From positions 504,211 through 568,210 of the forward strand of contig CAWZYM010000375.1 in assembly GCA_963966185.1 (NCBI GenBank): a stretch of DNA of 64,000 nt. The letters run 5' to 3'. This document shows, in pieces, positions 10,598 to 22,319 of the stretch. A model generated the notes under the pieces. That model was not told the DNA's origin, did no database searches, and saw nothing but the letters and a program-made list of their open reading frames with translations. This DNA is from Rhabditoides inermis. Lineage: Eukaryota > Nematoda > Chromadorea > Rhabditida > Rhabditidae. The stretch's first letter is position 1; each line of letters opens with the position of its first letter. The translations under genes were made by a program, and so were the position numbers.

Positions 10598-12170
10598 ATG
10601 TGACTGTGATTTGTGTGACGCAGATTTTTCTGTAATAAATTCATTCACATGTAGTCCATCTAACGCCAGCAAGTTGAGCGGAACAGATCGAGACCAGAAT
10701 GTGGACCCTACAATCACATATTTGCTAAATTCAGCTAGTCAATAACTCAACCCACCTCCTATGCCGTCGACTTTTCTTCCTGTCTGATCTGCAGAACGCG
10801 CAGCAGCAAGTGGACAATGAGCACCTCCTGGCACACGCAGAGGACCGACTGTGGTATATCGAACCGAGTGGTTGATATTAACTCCTCTTTCAACGCAAAG
10901 TGGACAGCCACAATATTGGTGCAATGGTAACTTGTACAGTTCGGCACACTCCTACAATACGCAAATATAATTCGAAATACAACCAGTACGCACCTTCAAA
11001 CCGACAGAAGAACTAGAGATAGTGAATCGACAATTCCACGTCCCTCTCCGAGTTTGTACACGAATCGGAACTTGGTGTGAGCTGGTACAGATAGCGGTCA
11101 GAGCACTCATCACAGATCTTCTGCAAAGTACACATGCAGCGGAGTTTATTAGAAAATAACTCACAGAGCACGTTCTGACACTTTTCCGACCACTTCTACG
11201 ATCCCTAGCAGAATCACATTTTCTTCTCGTTGTCTGACTACTGGAGGCAGATCGAGAACGGATGCATAGAACAGAAAGGTTTCGTCTGAAAACTTGTTTT
11301 GACTGCTGCCTCTTAAGTATGTTTTACAGACATGCAGTCATATATAATCACTTTCAACACTTACTCAAAAGTTGATAAAAAGACAAGAATACTCACTTCT
11401 GTAGGCCTTTCATCCTGAACCCGTCAACATTAGTTCATATCTGGATATTGAGTGTGTTTTGTAGGAAATCGTTTCGCGATTCGACGCCTGCAAGACAGTT
11501 ATATATAACATTAAGTGCAATTCAATGTCACATACGAGATGTGAAACTGTGATAATCACGCAGATCATGGCGCTTTATCATCCTTCTTCCTTGATGAATG
11601 TCTTCGTGGCACGATATCACATCCTGAACATTTTTGGATGATACTTATAATTAAACACACCAAACATACGTCGATATGTTCGGCCACAGTACTTTTGATA
11701 ATTGATCGTATATCAAAAGAGTACAACACAATCGGTGCTGTGCTGGCTGTTATTTTAGGAAGTACACTAAAAACAACAATCGAAAAAGAAATTAGAAAAT
11801 ATAAAAAAAACAATTAGCAATCTTACTTGTTCATACTGCAGTTTCTTCTGGTACACATTGACAGTGATGTGGGTAGGCGAAATCCACACTCATGGCAGAA
11901 GTGTGTTCGTATCACATTGTGTGTTGCTCGAAGTCGTGAATATACATCAGATACATCGTCAGCTGTGACGCTTAACATAACCAACTTTCGAAACGTAAAA
12001 ATAATGTCACATTTTCGTTAACAATTTCAAAATTCACTCACCGTAGTCCTGTGTGAGAAACTCGGGCGAAACGACTGAAGAGACGTGTCATTGATGCCTC
12101 TAACTCCCCTTCGTACAGGTGAACCAGAGCCATTTTAAGAACATCCTTGGGCAGTTGAGAAAAATGTGCT
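10598..12170 (-). pseudogene. CACTA/EnSpm-like transposase gene, interrupted
   Basis: Nine minus-strand exons join with consistent phases: 12170-12052, 11970-11827, 11766-11670, 11623-11536, 11487-11397, 11311-11165, 11120-10994, 10951-10756 and 10707 down to about 10598. The order of motifs fits large DDE transposases of the CACTA/EnSpm kind: a zinc ribbon (HFCHECGFRLP...CTRRNC), NVDGFRMKG, then DLPPVVRQREENVILLGIV (the NDLP..R..eNiilaGiw block), and a late Cys cluster (YCGCPLCVERGV). Family assignment rests on this layout only. An in-frame TGA at 11435-11437 sits just before NVDG. The last exon is cut by the 3' end of LINE-A. An upstream exon probably uses the 21-bp repeats at 12221-12340 in the frame GGPGGPA. 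Confidence 0.6.
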
Positions 12171-12220
12171 CTTAAAACAATGAATTTAGAAATACGAATA
12201 TGAAAAAAAAACTCACTGTG

Positions 12221-12340
12221 CAGGTCCGCCCGGTCCTCCGGCAGGTCCGCCCGGTCCTCCGGCAGGTCCGCCCGGTCCTCCGGCAGGTCCGCCCGGTCCT
12301 CCAGCAAGTACTTGCTGGAGGACCGGGCGGACCTGCCGGA
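12221..12340. repeat. 21-bp tandem repeats ending in a perfect 62-bp palindrome
   Basis: Four copies of CAGGTCCGCCCGGTCCTCCGG run from 12221. The last merges into an inverted copy. Bases 12279-12309 and 12310-12340 are exact reverse complements with no spacer; the centre reads GCAAGTACTTGC. Confidence 0.9.
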
Positions 12341-12780
12341 GAGAGAGAGCGAATCAGTAGAGAAGTGATCATCATCTGCTTGCTCAGCATCACAGACGCA
12401 CCTGATATGTACATATCATAAATGTTATGCATATCTCACACAAACCTATTTTGCATTTTCTCAAACATTACCAACAATAATTTGAAAAAAATCGATAAAC
12501 GAATTGGCAGACAGCGGTATGCTACACGAACCATATTCATATCTTCGCCACACTGTTAGGGCATAACAGGTCAAATTCCGCGCGAAAACCAGATCTATAT
12601 TCGTTGTCTACCCTAACAGAGTGTGCAATCCACCAAAACATGAAAACACACCGATGGAAGCTTGTTGAAGCTTCTGGGTGGGTTAAATCGCACAATCTGC
12701 GACGTTTAGCCACAGTTAGATTCCATTTGCGAAGCGCCGCAAAACCAGACCGTTTATTCATCGCGTGCCTGAAAAAAAAT
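12341..12780. other. No gene recognised
   Basis: AT-rich sequence between the palindrome and a duplicated microsatellite block. No exon chain or repeat family is supported here. Confidence 0.4.
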
Positions 12781-12783
12781 AAA

Positions 12784-13396
<613 letters not shown>

Positions 13397-13415
13397 TGAA
13401 ATACACAGTGTAACC

Positions 13416-15284
13416 TTAAAGAAGAACTCCGGGGAAAAATAGAATGCCGGGGGATCGGGCCAAAGTGCTTTTTTCAAAATCGAATACGTCAGTGAAATTT
13501 TTTTCAGCACTCAAAAATTTGCATATCTGAATTATTTTGTACACTTCCTTCAACCGAACAGCGTAACACTTTTTTCTTGTACACTTACTTTGTCCGAATA
13601 GACGACTCCGCCCACCAGTGTTCAAGCTCCTCCCACTTTTCTTGAACAAACAGTCAATCAGCTGTTTTCGCTTTTTCTGTTGTTTTCCGTTGATTTTTGT
13701 TGTTTTCGTGCACTTTTTTAGTATTCTGTTCTTGCCACAGATGATATTGTGCATGTTTAGTTCACAGTCAGTCAAGTATCGGCCACTACAACTTGATTGT
13801 CTCCGATTTTCGAATTTTTCGAAAGTTGTGTTATACGTTCTTGCGCGCGAACGTTCTGCTTTTTCGCATCATAACAAACGCGCTCGCCGCCCCTAATGTT
13901 TTTGCGCTTATATACTGTGTTTAGGTAATGCGAGTCGCACAGCATGGCGCTGCGACATGTTGTTCGTCGCCGGCGGCCCGCTCAAGCAAAGACGAGTGAC
14001 GCGCGCTTACGCCGCACAAACAAGTCAGTGGCATTCTTCATGTACTATGCAATTGTTTTGTATTGGGTGTTTATGCATTATTGTAGCTCGGTTTCGCTAA
14101 TTCGACGTGGAAACGCACTGCGCAGAGCGCGAGCGAGGCGGACGGAGGTGTTCATGGAAAACGCGAGGGCGACAAGGAGGGAGACCCGAGTGGGAGCAGG
14201 TGGCCCTGAGGCCTCGAACAAGACCGTGAGTCAAATCACTCAGTTCCAACGTTTTCATATTCATCCCGTGTTGTATTCGATGAAACGTATATTGTATGGT
14301 TATACTCTTTCCTTGCCGAACATGCTGGTATTGTCAATCATGATGGCTTGATTACAGATCTTCGTACCTCCCTTCACGTGGCTGAGCGAAGATGGCACAT
14401 TTGGAAGAACCAAAACATACTCTATTCATTCTTACAAAATAAATTATCGATTTTTGAATCTAGGGACCACAATGAGAATTTCAGTAGTTTGGATGTGGTA
14501 TAGCAGTTTGTATCATAATGTAGATCGTTTCAAGCTGATTTCGAAAATATATAATGTTCATAGGGTTTCTCGTTCACATTGCGCTCTAATTCCGCGCGGC
14601 GCGCGCGCACCCGAGCGCGCGCTCACACAGGGAAAGTGCGACAGAGGGCGGCTAGATCAAAGCACTGATGACGTCATTAATAGTAAAATTATGAATATAC
14701 TTGTTTCTAATAGTAGCACTACGCTTTGTTTGATTGTAATCAATCAGTACTCGATGAAATACGTATCTTATGACACCATTTTTCATTACTTATTTTGGGC
14801 AATGGCGGCTAGATCAAAGAAATATGACGTCATCATACCACTCTTTATCGATTTTCAATACTTTACGGGGCACGTTTTCCCATAAATCGAATACCGTTGG
14901 AATCAGCGCGGAAGGGCGAATCGTTCTACGCTAATTAGAGCAAGTAACGCGTCCAGTCAGAAAATGTTACATGATTTCGACACAAACTTTACACCTCACG
15001 TTGCGGTCCCTATTTTGAATCAATGTAGTTGTGTACTTCGTGGAGTTAGATAATTTACCGATACATGTTACATATGCATGTCCGAATGATTTGATTTGTT
15101 TCGGTGCGGTAATAGCGCATAGTCAATTTGCATGTAATCAATCTGCATTTTATTTCACTCGACAAATGGGTGACTCTAACCTCGCCGCTGCTCTCACCGC
15201 GCACATCGCTTTCCCGCCAAAATGTGTGTTCAGCGCGCGCTAATAGTTCAACCGAGTGACTCTTTCCTCGGAGTTCTTCTTTAA
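13416..15284. mobile_element. TTAA-flanked TIR transposon, 1.87 kb (non-autonomous)
   Basis: The left end is TTAA followed by AGAAGAACTCCGGGGAAA. The right end is the inverse, with one mismatch (CTCGGAGTTCTTCT), followed by TTAA. TTAA targets are typical of piggyBac and Kolobok elements. No transposase was recognised inside. It has GC-rich patches and open frames at 13944-14351 and 14454-14885 that I cannot support as genes. A 346-bp relative with the same ends lies at 27171-27516. Confidence 0.75.
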
Positions 15285-16427
15285 TATAGGAAAGCAAAAG
15301 AACATTTTCACAAGCAAAATCAAAAGCAATAGTTCTCGAAGCTATATATAGAGAATTGAATTCAAATTGATTTCACACTGCGTAGTTCGTGTGTAGAACG
15401 TGCGAATGATATCACACACATTCCACACTGCGTGAAACTTCGCTTTGAATTTCACACTGTGTAATTCATGTGTGAAAAGAACTACACTGTGTGATCAGTG
15501 TGTGAAAATGTTTTTATGTGTGCACACAGTGTGATAAATTACCAGAGCACGGCCAGCTCGCGCAGTTCCACAGCGGTCTCGTCGAGGGCAGACATCTACG
15601 GACACAGAAACGGTACACGGTACATGAAACGTAATGAGATATGGAATCGTTTAAGCAACGAGTGGGGTGCATCACATCAATCGACAGGCAATAGTTTTTT
15701 TTTTTATTGTTTTGTCACAAAAAAACTGTTCGCAACTACTAGTAACTATTCTACTAATCTCGCGGAAATCAATATCGCCACCATTTCCCGCCGTGTTTTA
15801 CTCGATTTTCTTGTATGCAATTTATAATTATTTCCGTACTCACTGCGTTCACGAGTACGCAATGGAAAAAAAATCACGCGATTCCGAAGAAAAGTACAGA
15901 ACGAAAAAATGCCCACATTATTCTCCATTCCTTAGGAATGTAGCAAATCAGGACTGTGGAAAGATAAAAGGTTGTTTTGGGCCGCGTGACAGTGTGTCGT
16001 TCGTTTTTGACCAGAAAACATATGAACTTCTCTCAATTCGCGGGCTTTTCCCGCTTGTCTGAGAGTTTGGTTCCCACACTACCGACGACCGGTGAAACGA
16101 CCGCGCGCGGTGGAAATCGGCCGCGTTAGCGGGTAACAATCGCCGCCTGGTGTTTGACTGAGTATTATTCTCAATCGATCAATCAGTGCAGTCCGGATTT
16201 TCTCCGAATTTTAGGCCACCATATTCGAAACTATTCGTACCACGTTGCATCACTTTCTTGTCGTTTTAACGTATTGATGCGCGTGTTTTTTGCCATTCAT
16301 AATAACAACTTTCACCTTTCTCCGACAACAATTTGATGATGTAGATTCATTTTGCAACACTTATCTCCTATCTTGATAACTGTCATCCTACCGATGTACT
16401 GATAACGTAAGCGCCGCGAAGCTGTTT
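15285..16427. other. Non-coding stretch with a cluster of short inverted repeats
   Basis: No gene recognised. At 15370-15540 the motif CACACTG(C/T)GT, often facing its inverse TGTGTGAA, occurs at least four times at roughly 35-60 bp spacing. A GACCGCGCGCGGT-type palindrome lies near 16097. Confidence 0.5.
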
Positions 16428-16524
16428 ATGTCTCTCCCGCCAACATCTTCTCCGTCTCCCGCTCGTGCGCGCCGTGCTCGCTGCTTTCCGGTTTTCGGGT
16501 TTCAATTGCCCAAGTTTGAGGCAG

Positions 16525-16606
16525 CTCGGGTACGTGGAGGACAAGGGCGAGGAGGACGGCAAGAAGTTCAAGAAGGACTGCCTGCCCAAGGAGAACAACC
16601 ATCAAA
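16525..16606 (+). other. Exon-like fragment, Lys/Glu-rich
   Basis: Between an AG acceptor (GAGGCAG) and a GTGAGC donor the frame reads LGYVEDKGEEDGKKFKK and ends phase 1. It does not join in phase to the next exon-like piece. I do not recognise it. Confidence 0.3.
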
Positions 16607-16887
16607 GTGAGCCAACCTCTCTCCCTTGTCCCTCTAGTTTGTACCCTGTGTTTTCTGGAGTGCGCGCCGTTGTACTGTGACGTGCGCGTCCAATACTTTG
16701 TGTTCTTAGCTCTATAGTCTTCCCCCATCAATTCGGACGGATTATAGTGTTTCTGGAAGAACCTTGTTTGAAGAGCCACCTTGATGATAGCTCATCTGTT
16801 GCGACATGATGCTGATGGTTAAGGGAGATGGGGGATGAGAGTAGGGGGTTTCAGACAGTTGAAGCGTGTACATGCTGTGTGTTTCAG

Positions 16888-17016
16888 TTCATTGCGCTGA
16901 AACCGCTGGTAGCTCCGATCAAGTGCTCTGTGCTGCCCGTCTCTGCCAACGAGAAGCTCGAGCCGATCATCGAGGCCGTGAGGAAGGAGCTGCAGGGGAG
17001 GACGGTCAATGATCAG
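16888..17016 (+). pseudogene. Single exon of a glycyl-tRNA synthetase
   Basis: A 43-codon exon between TTTCAG and GTACGT reads PLVAPIKCSVLPVS followed by NEKLEPIIEAVRKELQ. In class II glycyl-tRNA synthetases the block (V/L)VAP.KCSVLPLS opens the anticodon-binding domain just after the catalytic core. Neither the preceding catalytic motif exons nor the expected next segment (VDDS...IGRRYARTDE) is visible on either side. The following exon-like piece (17040-17141, KKLLLPPGRELLQCLELL...) and a further one near 17245-17330 do not belong to this enzyme. It therefore looks like a captured or relict exon. Confidence 0.65.
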
Positions 17017-17039
17017 GTACGTGATGATCGTGGTTTTAG

Positions 17040-17141
17040 AAGAAGCTGCTGCTGCCGCCGGGTCGGGAGCTGCTGCAGTGCCTGGAGCTGCTGTCGGGAG
17101 ACGCTGCCCGGCATGAAGGAGCTGCCGTTCTGAGCACAGAG
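17040..17141 (+). other. Exon-like fragment, Leu-rich, unidentified
   Basis: Open, GC-rich, bounded by TTTTAG and GTGTGG, translation KKLLLPPGRELLQCLELL then GDAARHEGAAVLSTE. A further open piece near 17245-17330 contains YQEAVDLAYLFGGQQG. Function unknown. Confidence 0.3.
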
Positions 17142-17724
17142 GTGTGGCTCTCTCTCTCTCTCTCTCCATATCTTGATTATCAATCGATAATCAACAGATT
17201 ATGGTAATCAACCGATTGATAATGACGTCACTGTTCCAGGTAATCAGCTCAACATCTACCGCAATATCAGGAGGCCGTTGACCTCGCCTACCTGTTCGGG
17301 GGCCAGCAGGGAGGAGATGTGGGTCGGGGTTACTGTAGATTACAGTAGTTTGGTACCGACTGTAGATTGGATCGATTTCGGGGGTGGGAGTGATTAGGAG
17401 ACGGCTCTCGTTTGGCGAGGGTCGTCCTCTTTCTCTCTTTGCCCTGAATCGTTCCGAATTCAGTCACCCTCCTCCTTTTTCAATTGATCGATTATCGATC
17501 AATACATATATTTATGCATTGTGAATCAAATACATTAACTTTTGAAAAAAGAATATTTTTTTCGAAATTCAACAAAAGGACATTCATTCTCTTTTGAAAA
17601 ATAGAAGCGTAAAGTACCTCTGTTTGGGTTTATCTCAATTCAACAAAAAGCACATCCATAAAACTATTATTTCTACACTAAAATATAAACACAAATTTGC
17701 TCTCTCAAAACGATCACAAATACA

Positions 17725-18039
17725 TTAAAGGGAGTGTACACTCTGAATTTCGAAGTTGAGTTAGCACCGGGATGTGAAAATATGATGAAAACGATGCAGT
17801 TTTGCCAGTATAACTATTTGTTGAAAATGCCGGCAAGACGATAAAAATGAGCGCGAAATGTGTCAAAATGCAGAAATTGGTGCCAATTGGTGCCAATTTA
17901 CAATGTTCAACAGAACTTTTTACAGACTTAAAGGTATCTCCGACACATCGTTGTATTGGCAAAAGTGCATCATTTTCATCATATTTTCACATCATAGTAC
18001 TAACTCAACTTGGAAATTCAGAGTGTACACTCCCTTTAA
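17725..18039. mobile_element. TTAA MITE with long inverted arms, 315 bp
   Basis: Both ends read TTAAAGGGAGTGTACACTCT in inverse orientation and similarity continues about 85-100 bp inwards (AGTTGAGTTAG, TGTGAAAATATGATGAAAA). The TTAA ends are the likely target duplication. No coding capacity. Confidence 0.85.
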
Positions 18040-18100
18040 CAGTCAATGCCAAGATGAATATACTATTGCAAACAAACATTCTATCACTCACATTCTATCA

Positions 18101-18407
18101 CACGGCCCGGCGCGCGTTCACTGATTTGCGTGACAATAGACGCACGCGACGCACACGCAACGCGTCTCTCATGTTAAAGAAAAATAGGCTCATCATCATT
18201 GTCCATTTCTGAGAGGCAGCGAACATGGTCTCGTGGTCTAGTGGTTAGCGAGCGCGGCCAGTGATCTGTTTATCGCAGGTTCGATTCCGTTCGCTGCCAC
18301 AAATTTTGCTAAATTGTTTGAGCCATCCGCGACGCGGAACTGATGCGCAGCGTGCGTCTGAGTTCACCGGTTAGTGAACAAATGAGTGACACTACGGCCG
18401 GGCCGTG
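18101..18407. mobile_element. 307-bp TIR element with 5-bp target duplication and internal tRNA-like gene
   Basis: Ends are CACGGCCCGG and its inverse CCGGGCCGTG. TATCA occurs on both sides (18096-18100 and 18408-18412) and once in the empty relative near 46665 (as TATTA). The middle contains a tRNA-like sequence with pol III boxes. Confidence 0.85.
18215..18298 (+). other. tRNA-like sequence (A and B boxes)
   Basis: A box-like TGGTCTAGTGGTTAGCG and B box GGTTCGATTCC are spaced as in a tRNA gene. GGCAGCGAAC at the start pairs with GTTCGCTGCC at the end. An anticodon-like stem GTGAT/ATCGC is present but its loop has six bases and the T stem pairs poorly, so this is a tRNA pseudogene rather than a working tRNA. 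Confidence 0.7.
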
Positions 18408-18660
18408 TATCAACCCGTTTATCAAATAAGTCAACCCACGGCCTGATACAGGGGCCGGTTGAAATATAGAGACGCCGGCGCAGCTGTTGTACAACAATTT
18501 AATAAATAAGTGTTCCTTACAAACAATTTATTTTCCTGTAGATGTCAAAGATGACCCAAACAACTGAACAACAAAAAAAAACGAACAACAATTGTACAGA
18601 TGGCACAGAGATCAAGGTTATACTAGTACAACCACTATACTAGTGAAAACGAGAATTAGT

Positions 18661-19660
18661 CTATGAGGTGATGGAAGAGAACATCACCTGTGAAGAGTGC
18701 TGCACCTTGTTCATCGAATCCACTGGCTGCTTCACTGGCTGCTTCACTGGCTGCTCCACTGGCTGCTCCACGGAGCCCGAGGGCACGCCTGGAAACTGCA
18801 CCGACGCTGGCTCCTGTCATATGACCATATGTATAATATTTTGATATAGTATTCTCACCTGAATGATCCGGGCAGGGTCGGGAACACACAGCGCAGCAGT
18901 GTTGAGTGCTGCCTGCGCACAACGCTGTAAGAAGCATACATGAAGTTTGTGCACACTAAATAAATAATATGTCACTCACATCAAGGTAGGCTTGGAACGC
19001 GCTCAAGACGATTTCGGCCTTCTCTCGCTGGTCTTGAGTTCCTGCCAGAACCCCTGCTCCAGTAATCGAAGTAGTGAAGACAGCCACGCCCGGAACTGAC
19101 GAGTGAATCTGAAAAATTTTCCCGTAAATAAAACAAATACCAAATACTCACGTGTTTGACTATCTTGCCCGCCTCAGCCCAGGCAATGAGCCTTGGCACC
19201 TCCAGTATTTTACAGCACTCCCAAACACTGGTCTTCCAATGTTCGAGAGCGCTCGAGCCAGTAGACGCATCTTTACCTTAAAACACCACTTAGACATAAT
19301 TATTATTCAAAAAATATCTTAATGTAACAATGTAATAAAAATATAATCATGTTTACCTGAAGAATGAGCAGCCAGCTGCCATCTCCCTTCTCCTCATACT
19401 CGCTGATGGAGAGACTGTGGATCTTCAGCAGATCGACGAAACCATTGAAATTATATATGGGATAATTATCTCGATAATGAATTAATAATGACTCACCTCG
19501 TCGAAGGCCAACATGCGAGCAACGGCCTAGTCGATAACGGTTGTGAACTTCTGATCAGGCATCATCTCCTTCACTTTTTGCGCAATGATGTTGGCGATCT
19601 TGTCATTTATGTCCTCCGTCGGCGCCTGATGGGACGGTGGAAGAGGGAGATGGGAGACGA
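18661..19660 (-). pseudogene. Unrecognised multi-exon gene with an in-frame stop
   Basis: The 3' exons join cleanly: a segment ending at 19152 (ALEHWKTSVWECCKILEV..AEAGKIVKH), 19108-18980 (IHSSVPGVAVFTTSITGAGV..), 18924-18859 (RCAQAALNTAALCV) and 18813-18661, which ends in TAG with QPVEQPVKQPVKQP repeats. Upstream pieces about 19367-19480 (SISEYEEKGDGSWLLILQ) and 19499-19640 (DKIANIIAQKVKEMMPDQKF) look coding but the second has an in-frame TAG near 19528-19530, and the phase of one join does not fit. I cannot name the family. The tail has four near-copies of a QPV(E/K) codon triplet. Confidence 0.45.
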
Positions 19661-19974
19661 TGAGCGGAGGGAAGTGAGAGAAGGGAAGGGCAGGGGAAAG
19701 GAGAGACGGTAGAGGGATGGTGGAGTGAGGGTGATGAGATGACATATATAGGAAGAGGGAGAAGGGGAGATGGGACAGTTAGAAAGGAAGAGAGAAATTG
19801 AGGGGGGAGATTACACACCGTGTCCGCAAAGGTACGATAGGGGATGGGGGTGTGATGGGACGGTGGAAGAGGGAGATGGGAGACGATGAGCGGAAGGAAG
19901 TGAGAGAAGGGAAGGGCAGGGGAAAGGAGAGACGGTAGGGGGATGGTGGAGTGAGGGTGATGAGATGACGCATC
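19627..19974. repeat. Purine-rich tandem duplication, 226-bp period
   Basis: TGATGGGACGGTGGAAGAGG at 19627 recurs at 19853, and the similarity runs on for about 120 bp (GAGACGATGAGCGGA, GGCAGGGGAAAGGAGAG). A copy of the dispersed ACCGTGT(AT)CCGCA repeat lies between the copies. Confidence 0.8.
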
Positions 19975-19995
19975 GCACCATTCTTTCCTGTTCAG

Positions 19996-20577
19996 CCCGC
20001 CTCCTCTGGCCCGCCCCCGCCGCCGACGCCCATTCCACCAGGGACGCGGCCAAGGCCACCAAGGTACTGTGCGCTATGAAGTCAGACCACGTGTTTCAAT
20101 GTCTGTCAAAAAAGTCTGCCTCCGGGGTCTCTCGGGTCGGGTGGTTTGTGGAGGAGGGAGAAGAGGAAATGGGAGAGCTAGAGAGGGAGGAGGAGGAGAG
20201 AGAGAGAGAAGTGGAGGGAGGAGGGTTTCATACCGTGTATCCGCACAGGTACGATAGGGGATGGGGGTGAGATGGGACGATGGGTGGGTTGCGAGGTTGG
20301 CGTGGATAATGGTAAAGGTGAGTAATGCAGATGAGGCCTCGCAAGCGCTCGGAGTGTCTCCGCCGGCGCGAGGTGAGTGGGAGAGGGCGAGGCAGAGGGC
20401 GTGCGTGTCGGCTGTCGACAGCACACGGTGGTGATGGCGTGTCGTGTGTGACGTCACTTGCTAGACGCGCTCTTCTCGCAGGCCAACCCGGAGGAGTACC
20501 AGCAGTCGGCCGAGCAGGCGCAGCTCAAGGCTCACCTCAAGGCCAAGAACCTGCACGAAGAGCTGCGCGTTGAGTGA
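19996..20577 (+). CDS. Last two exons of an unrecognised gene
   Basis: Exons 19996-20063 and 20482-20577 join in phase 0. The first reads RLLWPAPAADAHSTRDAAKATK and the second ANPEEYQQSAEQAQLKAHLK then KNLHEELRVE before TGA. The second exon is Ala/Gln/Glu/Lys-rich and helical. The intron holds a copy of the dispersed repeat. No upstream exon was found, so this may be the relic of a larger gene or a captured end. Confidence 0.4.
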
Positions 20578-21115
20578 GCATATTGCACAATGTATCCATA
20601 GTTCGTGTGATAGGTGTTTTTCTCTTGTGATCTGATGGCCTTTCTCTGGATGTCCATGTTTTGTAGAATGAATTCGATAAATGGCGTTTTCGACCAGTTT
20701 TATTGTGTGAAGGTTGCGGGTTATGTCGGGTGGTTAGTGGGGTGAAAGAGTAGTGGTGATGAGATTCTTCACTGAAGTTGAGTGTTTGAATGGACATTTG
20801 ACGGAGTAAGAGGAAGAGACGAAGAAGGAATTTTTTTAGTAACGGAGATTTTAGTAACGCGGACTTTACCGAGTAATTTATTAATAGCGCTCTACCGTGA
20901 ATTGTAAAACGTTCTTCTGCTCTTTTGTCAAATTGGTGATTTTTTTCGTATTTTTTCTTCATTTTTTCTCTTCAACAAGTTATTAATTAATAAAGATGTT
21001 TTTTTCGTACTATTTGTTTAATTGGATGATTTTACCATACTCGTTGCGATACGATGTGATATCCAAATATTGATTCAATTATCGATCATCGATTAATTGT
21101 ATTGATTGGTTGTAG

Positions 21116-21220
21116 ATTAGCTCGCTGGGTCGTGGGCTGTGTCAGCTGGGCAGACAGATGGCCGGTCGAGTGGCTGCTGCGAGCAGCCAGTCTAACACGG
21201 CGACGGTAGTCGGCAAGGAG
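21116..21220 (+). other. Exon-like fragment, 35 codons
   Basis: Open between TTGTAG and GTGGGT: ISSLGRGLCQLGRQMAG then RVAAASSQSNTATVVGKE. Phase 0 at both ends. It stands alone. Identity unknown. Confidence 0.3.
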
Positions 21221-21438
21221 GTGGGTGAAGAGGGATCCTCTGTACGGGAGTGCCCTGTATTCATATAATGCACTCGGCGCGAGAGGTTCGAGCGTTTCTT
21301 GTCCGTGGAGGCAAGCCTCCGCAACGAGCCCCGGCGGCGGACGGCAGGCCGACATCTGCCTATCATACGGGGTGTCGCCCCGTAACACGGTGTGCCCGGT
21401 AGGTGATGTTATCTTGACTGTCGTCTCATCTAGAGTTA

Positions 21439-22066
<628 letters not shown>

Positions 22067-22319
22067 TATTACATTCGAAAAAAAAAATTTTCTTCTGCGT
22101 AAAACGCAGAGGCGCGCCGGAGCGCTAGTACTTGATCTGGATAATTTGTTTCTTGGTTTTCTATATGTCGTACGACGATCACATTGTATTTATAATGCGT
22201 GTTTCATAATATTGTATTGGTGAAACGTAACCATTATATTTTTACCTTTTTCTAACGAAACGTTTCACAAACTCGTTATCAATCAATAAATGTGCATTGT
22301 GAATTAATAGGACTATGCT

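Larger units (their letters stand above)
6021..10598 (+). mobile_element. CR1/Jockey-like non-LTR retrotransposon, LINE-A
   Basis: Carries ORF1, an apurinic-type endonuclease and a reverse transcriptase in order, followed by about 0.58 kb of 3' sequence. The 3' end is placed near 10598 because a minus-strand transposase exon is open from 10707 down to that point and the sequence changes character there. The 5' end is not exact. No target-site duplication is obvious. All reading frames carry damage, so this copy is not active. Confidence 0.7.
17540..18436. mobile_element. Family-F MITE copy with two nested insertions
   Basis: Sequence from 17540 (CGAAATTCAAC...) matches the copy at about 46425-46995 through CGATCACAAATACATT, then is interrupted at 17725 by a TTAA MITE, resumes at 18040, is interrupted again at 18101 and resumes at 18413 (ACCCGTTTATCAAA). 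The 46-kb copy is uninterrupted at both points. Confidence 0.8.

Noticed and set aside
13944..14885. Two open frames (135 and 143 codons) inside the TTAA element
   Set aside because: Arg-rich or mixed composition, no motif and no splice evidence; kept only as part of the element.
18215..18298. A functional tRNA gene
   Set aside because: Anticodon loop has six bases and the T stem pairs badly, and it sits inside a transposable element.
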